Origin: CAMPKL01 sp963805925
GTDB taxonomy: Bacteria > Acidobacteriota > Terriglobia > Bryobacterales > UBA6623
Assembly (NCBI GenBank): GCA_963805925.1
Contig: CAWDWB010000004.1
Span: forward strand, 62,001 to 126,000
Direction: 5' to 3'
Length of the DNA: 64,000 bases
Shown here: one piece after another, positions 1 through 8,674 of the stretch
How the letters are laid out: each line of letters starts with the position of its first letter
Numbering within the stretch: position 1 is the stretch's first letter
Notes under the pieces: generated by a model
Seen by the model: only the letters and a program-made list of their open reading frames with translations
Told to the model about the DNA's origin: nothing
Databases searched by the model: none
Translations under genes and position numbers: made by a program

Positions 1-26
1 CCCGGCCCGGCTGATTTCTAGACAAC

Positions 27-120
27 GTACAATAGAAATACACTTATTGTACAGATTTTAGGTCGATTCAAGCCCCTATTACCCCTCGGTCATCCACCCT
101 ACGACTATTCTGTACAGATT
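27..120. repeat. Inverted repeat and 10-bp direct repeat downstream of the first gene
   Basis: GTACAATA (27-34) and TATTGTAC (45-52) form an 8-bp inverted repeat with a 10-nt spacer. The sequence TGTACAGATT occurs at 48-57 and again at 111-120. This A+T-rich stretch lies beyond the stop of the lipoprotein gene and holds no ORF I can support. It could be a transcription end or an operator for a gene to the left of the window. Confidence 0.35.
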
Positions 121-127
121 CCCTGGC

Positions 128-1282
128 CTACTGTTTCGATTTTGTTTGCCACGAAATGGATTCCCCACCCAACAAAGTAAGCTCCAGGAGCTCGCTACGG
201 CCCACTTCGGCCTCAATTGGAGTCAACCGCCCGGCATAGTCCCGCGAGACTCTCAGAGAGGCTGTAATCGCGTCCAAGTCGGTTTCGCCCGCTTCGCGCA
301 ATGCATCTCCAACGGTTGCCCCTGGTTGCGCCAAGACCTCTTTACCGTTCGCCTGGACACTCACAAACGGCAGCAAGGCGACACGTGTGTCAATTGAGAC
401 ACACCCAGCCATCCGTTCGCAGCGAGCCGGATCGCCCTCGACCGCCTTCGTTCGCTCTTCCAGTTCGGCCAAAGTCGACCCAGCCAACAGGGCGGTATCG
501 TGATCGCTGTCGGAGATGCGCGTCAGTACCAGTATTCGGAAGTAGCGCGCGTCGCCTCCAAACTCAAGGTGCTGGCGACTGGTCTGGGTCCGTGTCGTCT
601 CCTCCCCAATGTGCGTCTCGCTGAATTCCAGTTCCAGCCGCGCGCCGCCGTCCAGTCTCGGGCGGAGTGCATACCAGGCGAACTCGTAGCCCACAAAATC
701 GTCAGAAGCCTTGAGGGTGATCGACAGCTCCCCCGGAGCCTCTTCGACAACCCCGTGGTCATCGGTGATGAACTTGGCGTCAGCGGGGGCGCCTTCGCGG
801 AAGATCGGCGTCGTCACGCGCAGCTTGATCCAGGGCAACAGATCCGAGCGTCCGGTCGTTCGCGTAGGCGAGTTCAGTAGTGCATATTCGCGGCCCTTGC
901 CCGACGGCAATGCCTGGGCAACCAAACGGGCCGCCGCCAATCCCTGGCCGGGCGGTAAACATCCGCTGCCTTCGAGATCGCCCGCCCACCCGAGCAACCA
1001 GCCATTCGGCCTCATGCGCAATGAGTTCTGCGTCACCCTCAGCCTTAAACGCGTCTTGCGCCGCCGTAACGCGACGCCCTGCGCGGTCGGAGGGCACTCG
1101 CCTCGCGGCAGATTTTTGAGCCTTACCTTCCGCGCCGTCACGCTCGCGTTCTTCACCCCTGGTGGGACCAAGACCGAGCCCTCGGCCGTCGTCACAAGTC
1201 GATACACTGCCGATTGCGACGCACAACCGGAGGCGGCGGCGATTGCGGCAATGACGACCAAGTAGCGAACCAGAAACAGCAC
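128..1282 (-). CDS. Predicted lipoprotein of unknown function
   Basis: A 384-residue protein with an N-terminal hydrophobic segment ending in ASGC, a plausible lipobox (Cys20), so it is probably a lipid-anchored envelope protein. The body is rich in short beta-like segments. The last 70 residues, starting near VQANGKEV, look like a small ubiquitin- or SLBB-like fold, but I cannot name a family. It is transcribed away from the ECF sigma gene, with about 135 bp between the two starts, so it could share regulation with the sigma/anti-sigma pair. No catalytic motif is visible. The reading frame is clean and codon use matches the neighbours. Confidence 0.7.
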   Translation of the reverse strand: MLFLVRYLVVIAAIAAASGCASQSAVYRLVTTAEGSVLVPPGVKNASVTARKVRLKNLPRGECPPTAQGVALRRRKTRLRLRVTQNSLRMRPNGWLLGWAGDLEGSGCLPPGQGLAAARLVAQALPSGKGREYALLNSPTRTTGRSDLLPWIKLRVTTPIFREGAPADAKFITDDHGVVEEAPGELSITLKASDDFVGYEFAWYALRPRLDGGARLELEFSETHIGEETTRTQTSRQHLEFGGDARYFRILVLTRISDSDHDTALLAGSTLAELEERTKAVEGDPARCERMAGCVSIDTRVALLPFVSVQANGKEVLAQPGATVGDALREAGETDLDAITASLRVSRDYAGRLTPIEAEVGRSELLELTLLGGESISWQTKSKQ

Positions 1283-1418
1283 AGCGCGGCAAGAGCATTA
1301 CGCTCCGCCAAGCCTTGAGGTTTCAGCACACGGGCTAGTTCCGCGATTCCCTCATTTGTGGTTCCAACACGCGGAGGGCTAAATTATTTCCTGGTCAGGG
1401 AATTTTCCGGGGGTTGTC

Positions 1419-1979
1419 GTGTTGTCTTGGCGGGAGACGAAAGGGCTGAGCGAGATGCAACGGGCGATGCTTGCCTGCCACGACTCCTTGTTTCGCTATG
1501 CGCGCGCCTTGACGCGCGATCCGGCGGAGGCGGAGGAACTGGTTCAGGAGTGCTATCAGCGGGCGCTGTCCGCCAAACAGCAACCGTCGCCCGATGAGTC
1601 AGAATACGTCCGGCGCTGGATGTTCGTGATTCTCCGGAATGTCTGGAAAAATGAGTTAAGGGTCCGCGGCCGGGAAGAAATCGCCGACATGGCCGACGAG
1701 TTGCTCCCGGATGACCAACGACCTTCCCCGGAAGCGGTTCTGTTGACGCGCGCCCTGCAGGTTGAGATACGTACAGCGCTCGATTCCCTGACAGTGCCTC
1801 ACCGCGAAATTATTGTGCTGCGAGATATGGAAGGCCTGAGCTATGAGCAGATCGGCGAGTTGCTCCACTGTGCGCCGGGCACGGTGATGAGCCGCCTGGC
1901 GCGTGCGCGCGCTCGCCTGCGGTCGATTCTCGAAAACATGGTCGGCGCCGACAAGGCAAGGAGCGTCAGCCAGCGATGA
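1419..1979 (+). CDS. ECF-family RNA polymerase sigma factor
   Basis: A 186-residue sigma-70 family protein. Region 2 lies at about residues 20-85 (FRYARALTRDPAEAEELVQE, then the WMFVILRN segment). Region 4 lies at about 120-175, with a helix-turn-helix around LSYEQIGELL and GTVMSRLARAR. There is no region 3, as in ECF factors. The longest start is GTG at 1419, behind a G-rich stretch; ATG at 1455 is an alternative that keeps all of region 2. Its stop overlaps the anti-sigma start (ATGA at 1976), a sign of translational coupling. It probably directs polymerase to an envelope-stress regulon together with its partner. Confidence 0.92.
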   Translation: MLSWRETKGLSEMQRAMLACHDSLFRYARALTRDPAEAEELVQECYQRALSAKQQPSPDESEYVRRWMFVILRNVWKNELRVRGREEIADMADELLPDDQRPSPEAVLLTRALQVEIRTALDSLTVPHREIIVLRDMEGLSYEQIGELLHCAPGTVMSRLARARARLRSILENMVGADKARSVSQR

Positions 1980-2812
1980 ACTGCGAACAAGCACGCAGCC
2001 TGATTCATTGCTATCTCGACAACGAGATGCCTGCTCTCCAGGTGGCCCAGTTCGAGTCGCACTTGCTCGACTGCGACGGCTGCCGCGACGAGCACCGGCG
2101 CTGGCAAGAAGTCGTTGACGTCGTACGCGGCTCGACCAGGGCCTACGGCACATCTCCTCAATCGGCGGCCCGAGCTGAACAACTGGTGTCACAAGCCGGC
2201 ACTCGCCGCGTTTGGAATTTGCAGCTATTGGCGGCGGGAGTGGCCTTGACGATCCTGGGCGGCGGCGCCGCGGCGTGGTTCACTGGAGCGTTGACGTCGG
2301 GCGGGGAGTCTTTCCGCCGCTATGCTGCCGAGTCGCATCTGCGCTACTCCCGCGGCGGACTCGGGCTAGACGTTTCTTCCGACGATCCAGCAGTATTATC
2401 GGCGTGGCTTGATCAAAATCTGCCGTTTCATTTGCAGGTTCCCGCATACCCCAGCGCCCTCCCTGCCGAAAAGACCTACCGTTTGGTGGGCGCTCGCCTG
2501 TTGCGCGACGGCGGAGACGACGTGGCGTTTCTTTCCTACACCATGAACGACCGGCCGGTTTCCCTATTAGTCGCCTCAGCGGAGGGGAGAGAGTCGAATG
2601 GCGGTGAACTCTACCGCTCCGCAGGTCTCGATTTTCACTTCCACTCAGTAGACGGGCTCAAGCTGATCAGTTGGGTCGACAAGGGCCTGAGCTACGTCAT
2701 CGTTTCGGACGTGGCCGCCGCCGGTGCGCAGTCGTGTATCGTCTGCCACGGTCAAGTCGACGAGCAGCCCAAATTCGAACGGCTCAAGCCGTTGCACGAT
2801 TCGCAGATTTAA
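1976..2812 (+). CDS. Zinc-finger anti-sigma factor with C-terminal CxxCH motif
   Basis: A 278-residue membrane anti-sigma factor. Residues 1-45 form a zf-HC2-type domain with the HxxxCxxC pattern (SHLLDCDGC). A single membrane segment follows at about residues 80-102. The C-terminal part is then expected outside the membrane. Near the end is CIVCH (254-258), the sequence signature for covalent haem c attachment, on the correct side of the membrane for it. The cytoplasmic domain should hold the coupled ECF sigma factor. Whether the motif binds haem, zinc or forms a disulfide cannot be told from sequence. The gene ends 9 bp before the end of the convergent htrA gene. Confidence 0.85.
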   Translation: MNCEQARSLIHCYLDNEMPALQVAQFESHLLDCDGCRDEHRRWQEVVDVVRGSTRAYGTSPQSAARAEQLVSQAGTRRVWNLQLLAAGVALTILGGGAAAWFTGALTSGGESFRRYAAESHLRYSRGGLGLDVSSDDPAVLSAWLDQNLPFHLQVPAYPSALPAEKTYRLVGARLLRDGGDDVAFLSYTMNDRPVSLLVASAEGRESNGGELYRSAGLDFHFHSVDGLKLISWVDKGLSYVIVSDVAAAGAQSCIVCHGQVDEQPKFERLKPLHDSQI

Positions 2813-2821
2813 TTGGCGCTA

Positions 2822-4402
2822 CTACTTAGCGCTCGCCGGAACGACGCCCGCGAGATAGACCGCAGTCCATTTGTCTCCGCGCCCCTGCCTCATCACTTTG
2901 AGAGCCACGTCTTCGCCAGGCTTGAGCTTTTGCCAGAACTCGGTCAGCGCTTTCGCCGTGGAAACCGGCCGGCGGTTGACGGTGACGATGATGTCATTCT
3001 CGCCGAGCCCGACATCCTCGGCGAAGGATGCGGCGGCGACTTTCGTTACGAGAATGCCGTCCACTTCGTCGAAATTCAGTTCCTTGCGCTTTTCGTCGGT
3101 GAGATTTTCGAAGGTCGGCCCAGCTCCGGTCACCGCAGCCTTGGGCGCCGCCTCTTCGCGCTCGCTTTCTAGGGCGCCGTTAGCGGCGCGCAGTAATTCT
3201 TCGCGGTCGGCGATCTCGACGTTGACGGTCATTACCTTACCGTCGCGCAGCAGTTTGACCGGCACCGTGGAACCGACAGACTTCGTGGAAACGACGTGAA
3301 TCAGAGCGTCGCCGTCAGGGACGGGCGTGCCGTCGACTTCAACGATAATGTCCTCAATACGAATACCGGCCTTATCAGCCGGCCAGTCCGGCGTCACCTG
3401 ATTGACGAAGACACCGCCGTTCTCCGCGCCGTAGCGCCTCAGCAACGGAGCCTGGCTCGGGCCATCGCGGAAGCTGATGCCGATTGATCCGCGCGCCACT
3501 CGTCCCAACTTGATGATCTGGTTGTAAACGCCTACGGCGACATTTGAGGGCAGTGCAAAGCCAAGGCCCTGATAGGCCCCAGTGCGCGACACGATCGCGG
3601 TATTGATGCCGATTACTTCGCCGCGCGTATTGACCAGCGGCCCGCCGGAATTGCCGGGATTAATGGCCGCGTCGGTCTGGAAGAACTTCTGGAAGGCGCG
3701 CGACGCGCCGTCGACCTCGCGCGACTCCGCGCTGATGATGCCGACCGTCACCGATTCGCGGAACCCAAACGGCGAACCAATGGCGATCGCCCAGTCGCCG
3801 ACGGAAACGCCGTCGGAGTTACCCAGATGCGCGATCGGCAAATGTCTGTCGCCGACGTCGACCTTCACGACGGCCAAATCTGTCTCTTCGTCAACGCCAA
3901 TCACCTTGGCCTCAATGAACTCTTCTTCGTCGGCAAAGCGAACCTGAACGCGGTCGGCATCGGCCACTACGTGCCGATTGGTCATGATGTAGCCCTTGGC
4001 GTCGACGACAAAACCGGAACCTTCGCCCGGACGGCGGCGCGGCTGACGCGGATCCATGCCTTCGGGGATCTGGCCGCCGAAAAAGCGCCGGAAGAAGTCC
4101 TCCATTCCGGGCTCAGCTTCTGCGCCGCCCTCGGCGGTTTCCGGTTCATCGGTGACCTCGACCTTGATATTGACGACAGCGGGACGCACGGCGCGAACGA
4201 TGGGCGCGAACTGATTCTCGGTGGGCTCGATCGCCGGCAATATGAGCGGCGTGGCGTCCGGCGCGGCGACCTGCTCGTCAGCGCCTACATCATTCGGAAC
4301 CAGCGTGCCGATCATAATCCCGACGACTAGCGTCGCCGCGATCAGTAGCAGCGGCATCCAAGACTTTCGATGTGTTCCGCGATTCGGTTCGGCAGCATGC
4401 AT
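2822..4402 (-). CDS. htrA: HtrA/DegP-family periplasmic serine protease
   Basis: A 526-residue S1C protease with an N-terminal membrane anchor or signal (about residues 15-34). The trypsin-like domain has the full triad: His144 (TNRHVV), Asp175 (TDLAVV) and Ser252 (GNSGGP). Two PDZ domains follow, at about 300-390 and 430-520, matching the usual DegP/DegQ layout. A charged Glu-rich linker precedes the LA-loop region. It degrades or refolds damaged envelope proteins. It lies convergent to the sigma/anti-sigma pair, which fits an envelope-stress theme, though it is not in their operon. Confidence 0.95.
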   Translation of the reverse strand: MHAAEPNRGTHRKSWMPLLLIAATLVVGIMIGTLVPNDVGADEQVAAPDATPLILPAIEPTENQFAPIVRAVRPAVVNIKVEVTDEPETAEGGAEAEPGMEDFFRRFFGGQIPEGMDPRQPRRRPGEGSGFVVDAKGYIMTNRHVVADADRVQVRFADEEEFIEAKVIGVDEETDLAVVKVDVGDRHLPIAHLGNSDGVSVGDWAIAIGSPFGFRESVTVGIISAESREVDGASRAFQKFFQTDAAINPGNSGGPLVNTRGEVIGINTAIVSRTGAYQGLGFALPSNVAVGVYNQIIKLGRVARGSIGISFRDGPSQAPLLRRYGAENGGVFVNQVTPDWPADKAGIRIEDIIVEVDGTPVPDGDALIHVVSTKSVGSTVPVKLLRDGKVMTVNVEIADREELLRAANGALESEREEAAPKAAVTGAGPTFENLTDEKRKELNFDEVDGILVTKVAAASFAEDVGLGENDIIVTVNRRPVSTAKALTEFWQKLKPGEDVALKVMRQGRGDKWTAVYLAGVVPASAK

Positions 4403-4477
4403 GATTTGGGACTCGCCGCGCCCACGGGGTAGGCGGTTCGACTCATTATAGACCTGCTAAATTCGACCGTTCCGGTT

Positions 4478-5734
4478 TTATAAGGACGACTGTAATAAGG
4501 CCAGAGTCAGGGCGATGCGCTGCAGGCCCAGAGCGCGTCCCTCGGGGCGGTACCACTCGGACGGCGCATGCGCATCGCCGCCTTTGCCGCCCGCTCCAAT
4601 GGCGACCGCCGGCAGTCCCGCGGCCAGCGGCACGTTGGCGTCGGTAGAGGCGCAGTCGATCCGCGAACGGATCCGCAGATTGCGATCGATCGCCTTTAGA
4701 TAGTCGACCAGCGGATTGTCGGAGTTTGCGGGCGCCGCTGGACGGTGGCCAATCTCCCGGATGCGGTACGCGGTGAGCCGCTCGGTCGACCGTCGATTTT
4801 CTTCATCGACCGCCTGTTTGACTGCAGCCTCCATCTGGCCGACGACCACATCAATGGCCTCGGCGCTGGAAGAGCGGATGTCGACCTTGGCACTCGCCGT
4901 GGAGGCGATCGAATTCACCCCCGCCCCTCCATCGATCGTAGCTACTGTCAGCGTCGCCTTCGGCGCAGACGGCAGTTCGATATCCGACAGCAGCGAGCAG
5001 GTGCGCGCCATGGCGTGGACCGGATTGGCGATGCCGAAGTCGTTCCAGCTATGGCCGCCGCGGCCCTCGATAATCAGCTCGAAGCGGCGGCTGCCGAGAG
5101 CTTCGGAAGTAATATGGCCCAGTGAGGCGCCATCGAGAATCAAATATTCGCGAATACTTGGGGCAAACGGCGAATGCAGGCACAGGTATTTCATCCCTTG
5201 CAAATTGCCTTCGCCTTCTTCGGCGACGTTCGCGACAAGCAGAATGTTCCGCCGGGGCGCCGGCACCAGCGGCCCTTCTCGCAACGCACGCGCTAGCGCC
5301 ACAAGAGCTGCCAATCCGACGCCGTTGTCGGTGACGCCCGGGCCATAGAGCGTGCCGTCGGGACCACAGCGAATTTCCGAAGGCGTTCGCGGCGCGAGCG
5401 TCGTATCCAGATGCGCTGAAACGGCTACGAAAGGCAGGTCCCGCGAGTAGACAATCGATGCGACCAGATTGCCCGCCTCGTCGAAACTCGGCCGGAGTCC
5501 CAGTTCACGCCAGATGTCAGCGATAAACTCAGCCCGCTGCTGTTCGCGAAAAGTAAGCGAGGGCACGCGGCAGATTTCGAGGTGTCGTTCGTCAATCCAC
5601 TTCTTAGAGTTCTCGAAGAAACGGAAACACCGGCGCAGCCCTGCAGACGCTTTGAGTTCCGATACTCGGCCAGCTAGGTCGGCAAGCTCAGCCGGCGCAT
5701 CGCTGCCCAGCGTAATATCCCGAACGTCGGCCAT
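4478..5734 (-). CDS. M20-family metallopeptidase
   Basis: A 418-residue zinc peptidase of the M20 family. Ligand and catalytic residues are in place: His108 and Asp110 in SAHLDTT, Asp136 in GVTDNGVG, and Glu172/Glu173 in NVAEEGEG. A dimerisation domain lies in the middle (about 215-320), and the C-terminal His is in DAHAPSE. The family removes N-terminal residues from small peptides or deacylates amino acids; the GVTDNG motif and size fit PepT/PepV-like aminopeptidases better than ArgE, but substrate cannot be fixed. No signal peptide is seen. It is divergent from tpx. Confidence 0.88.
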   Translation of the reverse strand: MADVRDITLGSDAPAELADLAGRVSELKASAGLRRCFRFFENSKKWIDERHLEICRVPSLTFREQQRAEFIADIWRELGLRPSFDEAGNLVASIVYSRDLPFVAVSAHLDTTLAPRTPSEIRCGPDGTLYGPGVTDNGVGLAALVALARALREGPLVPAPRRNILLVANVAEEGEGNLQGMKYLCLHSPFAPSIREYLILDGASLGHITSEALGSRRFELIIEGRGGHSWNDFGIANPVHAMARTCSLLSDIELPSAPKATLTVATIDGGAGVNSIASTASAKVDIRSSSAEAIDVVVGQMEAAVKQAVDEENRRSTERLTAYRIREIGHRPAAPANSDNPLVDYLKAIDRNLRIRSRIDCASTDANVPLAAGLPAVAIGAGGKGGDAHAPSEWYRPEGRALGLQRIALTLALLQSSL

Positions 5735-5846
5735 GAGTCACCAGTCTAACAGCCGGGCTAAGCGCCGCTAAGATTGACTACAGACCGGACCGGCTGCTAG
5801 CTTTGCGGTCTTAGGCCTTGCAGCAGCATAGGCGGGAGATTATTCC

Positions 5847-6353
5847 ATGGCAGATCGAAACACGACACTTCGCGGCAACCCGATGCCCTTGCAGGGCGAT
5901 GCTCTTGCGGCCGGGCAGAAAGCCCCCGATTTCACTCTCACAGGCGTCGACATGAAGCCCGTAACTCTGGCCGAAACGGCCGGCTCCGTGCGCATCGTCA
6001 ACGTATTGCCGTCGCTCGACACGCCGGTTTGCGATGCCCAGACGCGCCGCTTTAACGAAGAGGCCGTCAAGGACGGCAAGGTCAAAGTACTCGCCATCAG
6101 CCGCGATCTGCCCTTCGCTCAGAAGCGCTGGTGCGCCGCCGCCGGCGTGGAGAACGTGCTGACGCTTTCGGACTATCGCGACGGTTCGTTCGGCGCAGCG
6201 TGGGGAGTGATGATCGATCCTTTGCTCATTCACTCGCGCGCCGTGTTTGTGCTCGACCCGGAGAACAACATCACCTACGCCGAGTATGTTCCCGAGATGA
6301 GCGAGCACCCGAACTACGATGCCGCATTGGCCGCAGCAAAAGCCGCCGAGTAG
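5847..6353 (+). CDS. tpx: Thiol peroxidase (Tpx, atypical 2-Cys peroxiredoxin)
   Basis: At 168 residues this has the length and motifs of Tpx. The peroxidatic Cys62 sits in PSLDTPVC and the resolving Cys96 in RWCAAAG, with the family spacing. It reduces lipid and hydrogen peroxides using thioredoxin. A GGGAG-like ribosome site precedes the ATG. A weak sigma-70-like pair (TTGACT at 5774-5779, TAGCTT at 5798-5803) lies in the divergent gap with the M20 peptidase. The protein is complete. Confidence 0.96.
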   Translation: MADRNTTLRGNPMPLQGDALAAGQKAPDFTLTGVDMKPVTLAETAGSVRIVNVLPSLDTPVCDAQTRRFNEEAVKDGKVKVLAISRDLPFAQKRWCAAAGVENVLTLSDYRDGSFGAAWGVMIDPLLIHSRAVFVLDPENNITYAEYVPEMSEHPNYDAALAAAKAAE

Positions 6354-6396
6354 CTTTCTCTAGAACCTGACGCTCTGCAAGAGGCGCGGAGTCGAT

Positions 6397-7449
6397 ATGG
6401 CCGTTGCGTACATCCTTGGCGGATTTGTTATCGCGACGACGATCCTATCGACTCTGCGCTTTCCGCGTTGGTGGGTCCGCGTCTGCGACTTCCCTCGCAT
6501 TCCCGTCACAGCATTGGGCTTCGTCGCCATGGCGCTTTGGCTGGCCGGCGGCGGCTCGTCCAGAAATTCACGACCTGGCGCCGCCTTTGGTGCGGCCCTC
6601 GCCTTCGCCTTGGCCTTGCAGTTGTGGCGAATCCTTCCCTTCACTCCGCTCTGGCCCAAAGAAGTCCACAAAGCCACGGATGCTTCCGCGCCCGTCATCG
6701 CCATGGTCGTCTCCAACGTGCAGATGGAGAATCGCGACGTCGCGGCTTTAGCGGATTTCATCGACGCTCAAGAACCCGACCTGGTTCTCCTATTGGAGTG
6801 CGATGACTGGTGGGTGGAGCAGCTTACGCGCGAACTCGTCGACTATCCGCATTCCGTATTGAATCCCCGCGATGACACGTACGGCATGGCCCTCTATTCC
6901 AAGCTGGAACTGGTCCAGCCTCACGTCCGCTTCATCTCCGGCGACGAGTCGCCGTCTATTCATACCGGCGTTCGTCTAAAGAATGGAGACCTCTTCCGCA
7001 TCCACGGGCTGCATCCGCCGCCCGTTACCAAGTACGCGCAGAGGTCGACCGATCGCGATGCGGAATTGACGGCCCTGGGGCACGAACTGACCCAAGACGT
7101 CCTGCCCTGCATCGTCGCCGGCGATATCAACGACGTCGCCTGGTCCCGCACCGCCCGGCTTTTTTGCAGCGTCAGCGGACTCCTTGATCCGCGCATTGGC
7201 CGCGGACCCTTGCCGACTTTTCCGGTGAACTTCTCGCTGTTGCGATTCCCCCTGGATCACGTCTTCCTTTCGCCGGAGTTCCGACTCATCGATTTCGGCC
7301 GCGGACCCGACATCGGTTCCGACCACTTCCCGGTATTCTTAGAGGCGAGCTTTGAACCGACTCTCGCCTCCGAGCAAGAACCGGAGATCGCCGACTCCGA
7401 GCCTAAGGATGAGGCCGATGAACTGGCGACCGCCGCCGAGGGCGCCTAA
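6397..7449 (+). CDS. Membrane-anchored endonuclease/exonuclease/phosphatase-fold protein
   Basis: A 350-residue protein with two or three membrane segments in the first 90 residues and a DNase I-like (EEP) domain after about residue 100. EEP motifs are visible: MVVSNVQMENRD (Asn metal ligand), PDLVLLLECD (Glu ligand), GLHPPPV, VAGDINDVAW (Asp/Asn pair) and GSDHFPV (Asp-His). This matches the bacterial EEP family often annotated only as endonuclease/exonuclease/phosphatase. An acidic tail of about 25 residues follows. The substrate is unknown and could be a phospholipid head group or nucleic acid. Confidence 0.88.
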   Translation: MAVAYILGGFVIATTILSTLRFPRWWVRVCDFPRIPVTALGFVAMALWLAGGGSSRNSRPGAAFGAALAFALALQLWRILPFTPLWPKEVHKATDASAPVIAMVVSNVQMENRDVAALADFIDAQEPDLVLLLECDDWWVEQLTRELVDYPHSVLNPRDDTYGMALYSKLELVQPHVRFISGDESPSIHTGVRLKNGDLFRIHGLHPPPVTKYAQRSTDRDAELTALGHELTQDVLPCIVAGDINDVAWSRTARLFCSVSGLLDPRIGRGPLPTFPVNFSLLRFPLDHVFLSPEFRLIDFGRGPDIGSDHFPVFLEASFEPTLASEQEPEIADSEPKDEADELATAAEGA

Positions 7450-7450
7450 C

Positions 7451-7480
7451 CTGACAGCCAATCGGCTGCTGTGCTAGAAT
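7451..7480 (+). promoter_or_regulatory. Predicted sigma-70 promoter for sat
   Basis: CTGACA (7451-7456) and TAGAAT (7475-7480), each one mismatch from consensus, are separated by 18 bp. The -10 box is preceded by TGC, an extended -10 element. The start of transcription would be near 7487, leaving a leader of about 36 nt before the sat ATG. Confidence 0.55.
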
Positions 7481-7522
7481 TTAATCTCTACTAAGTCGAT
7501 AGACAATAGGGGCTTACACGAC

Positions 7523-8638
7523 ATGGCTATCTCTTCCGCTGACGCGAGCGCGTTGCTCGCCCAGGACCTTCCTCGCATCGATACCACCTTCCGCAACCGC
7601 AGCGATCTGTACTTGTTGTCCGAGGACGGCTATCTGCCCGTCACCGGCTTCATGAACGCCAAGGACACCGCTAGCTCCGCCGAGACGATGCACCTGACGA
7701 CGGGTGAGGCCTGGAGCATCCCGATCATCTTCCCCGTCAGCGCCGAGAAAGCAGCGGAACTGAAAGGAGCCAAGAAAGCCATCCTTATGGACGGCGACAA
7801 GCCCTGCGGCGTGATCGACATCGAAGAGATCTTTGAGATCAACAAGCCGCAGTTCAACAAGAACATTTTCCGCACCGAAGACGAAGCGCACCCCGGCGTG
7901 GAGTGGCTGCGCGATGCCGGCACGCACTCGGTGGCAGGCAAGGTGGACGTATTCCCTGATTGGGAACTGGAAATCGAGGGCGACCTAGCGATTTCACCGA
8001 CGGCCGTGAAGGCGGAGATCGCCGAGAAGGGCTGGAAGAAGATCGTAGCCTTCCAAACGCGCAACCCGATTCACCGCGCGCATGAGTTCTGCACGAAGAT
8101 TGCGTTGGAGACCGCCGACGGCTTAATCATCCACCCGCTGCTGGGCGAGACCAAGGCCGGCGATACGGGCGCCGATGTACGTCTGGCTTGCTACAAGGTG
8201 CTGGTCGACAACTATTACAACCCCGCGCACACTGTCCTGGCCGGCTTCCCCGCCTGGATGCGTTATGCCGGTCCGCGTGAAGCGGTATTCCACGCGCAGG
8301 TTCGTAAGAACTACGGCGTCACCCACTTCATCGTCGGCCGCGACCACGCCGGCGTCGGCAACTACTACGGTTCGTTTGACGCGCACCACATCTTCGACGA
8401 GTTCAAGCCGGGCGAACTGGGAATCGAACCCATCCTGTTTGACTTCGTGCACTACTGCAAGAAGTGCGGCGGCATGGCTTCGAAAAAGACCTGCGCGCAC
8501 GGCCCCGAGAATCACGTGCACCTCAGCGGAACCAAAGTCCGCGAGATGTTGCTTGCCGGCGAGTATCCGCCGGTCGAGTTTACGCGTCCCGAGGTCGCCG
8601 CGATCCTCGTGGAAGCCGAGAAGAAGAACCGCAGCTAA
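7523..8638 (+). CDS. sat: Sulfate adenylyltransferase (ATP sulfurylase)
   Basis: A 371-residue Sat of the single-chain type. It makes adenosine 5'-phosphosulfate (APS) from ATP and sulfate. Key motifs are QTRNPIHRAHEF (substrate and ATP binding), GRDHAGVG and the second HIFDEF segment. A zinc-ribbon-like Cys cluster (CKKCGGMASKKTC) is present, as in many bacterial Sat proteins. It stands first in the sulfate-activation cluster and has its own promoter. A strong terminator directly follows. Confidence 0.97.
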   Translation: MAISSADASALLAQDLPRIDTTFRNRSDLYLLSEDGYLPVTGFMNAKDTASSAETMHLTTGEAWSIPIIFPVSAEKAAELKGAKKAILMDGDKPCGVIDIEEIFEINKPQFNKNIFRTEDEAHPGVEWLRDAGTHSVAGKVDVFPDWELEIEGDLAISPTAVKAEIAEKGWKKIVAFQTRNPIHRAHEFCTKIALETADGLIIHPLLGETKAGDTGADVRLACYKVLVDNYYNPAHTVLAGFPAWMRYAGPREAVFHAQVRKNYGVTHFIVGRDHAGVGNYYGSFDAHHIFDEFKPGELGIEPILFDFVHYCKKCGGMASKKTCAHGPENHVHLSGTKVREMLLAGEYPPVEFTRPEVAAILVEAEKKNRS

Positions 8639-8646
8639 GAGAGGAC

Positions 8647-8672
8647 GGCGGGCCTCCGCGCCCGCCTTTTTT
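8647..8672 (+). terminator. Rho-independent terminator between sat and cysH
   Basis: Perfect 7-bp stem GGCGGGC (8647-8653) and GCCCGCC (8660-8666), loop of six bases, followed by six T (8667-8672). It ends two bases before the cysH ATG at 8675. Confidence 0.85.
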
Positions 8673-8674
8673 CG

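Noticed and set aside
22..1265. Several plus-strand ORFs opposite the first lipoprotein gene
   Set aside because: Arg/Pro-rich off-frame translations without ribosome sites or domain patterns.
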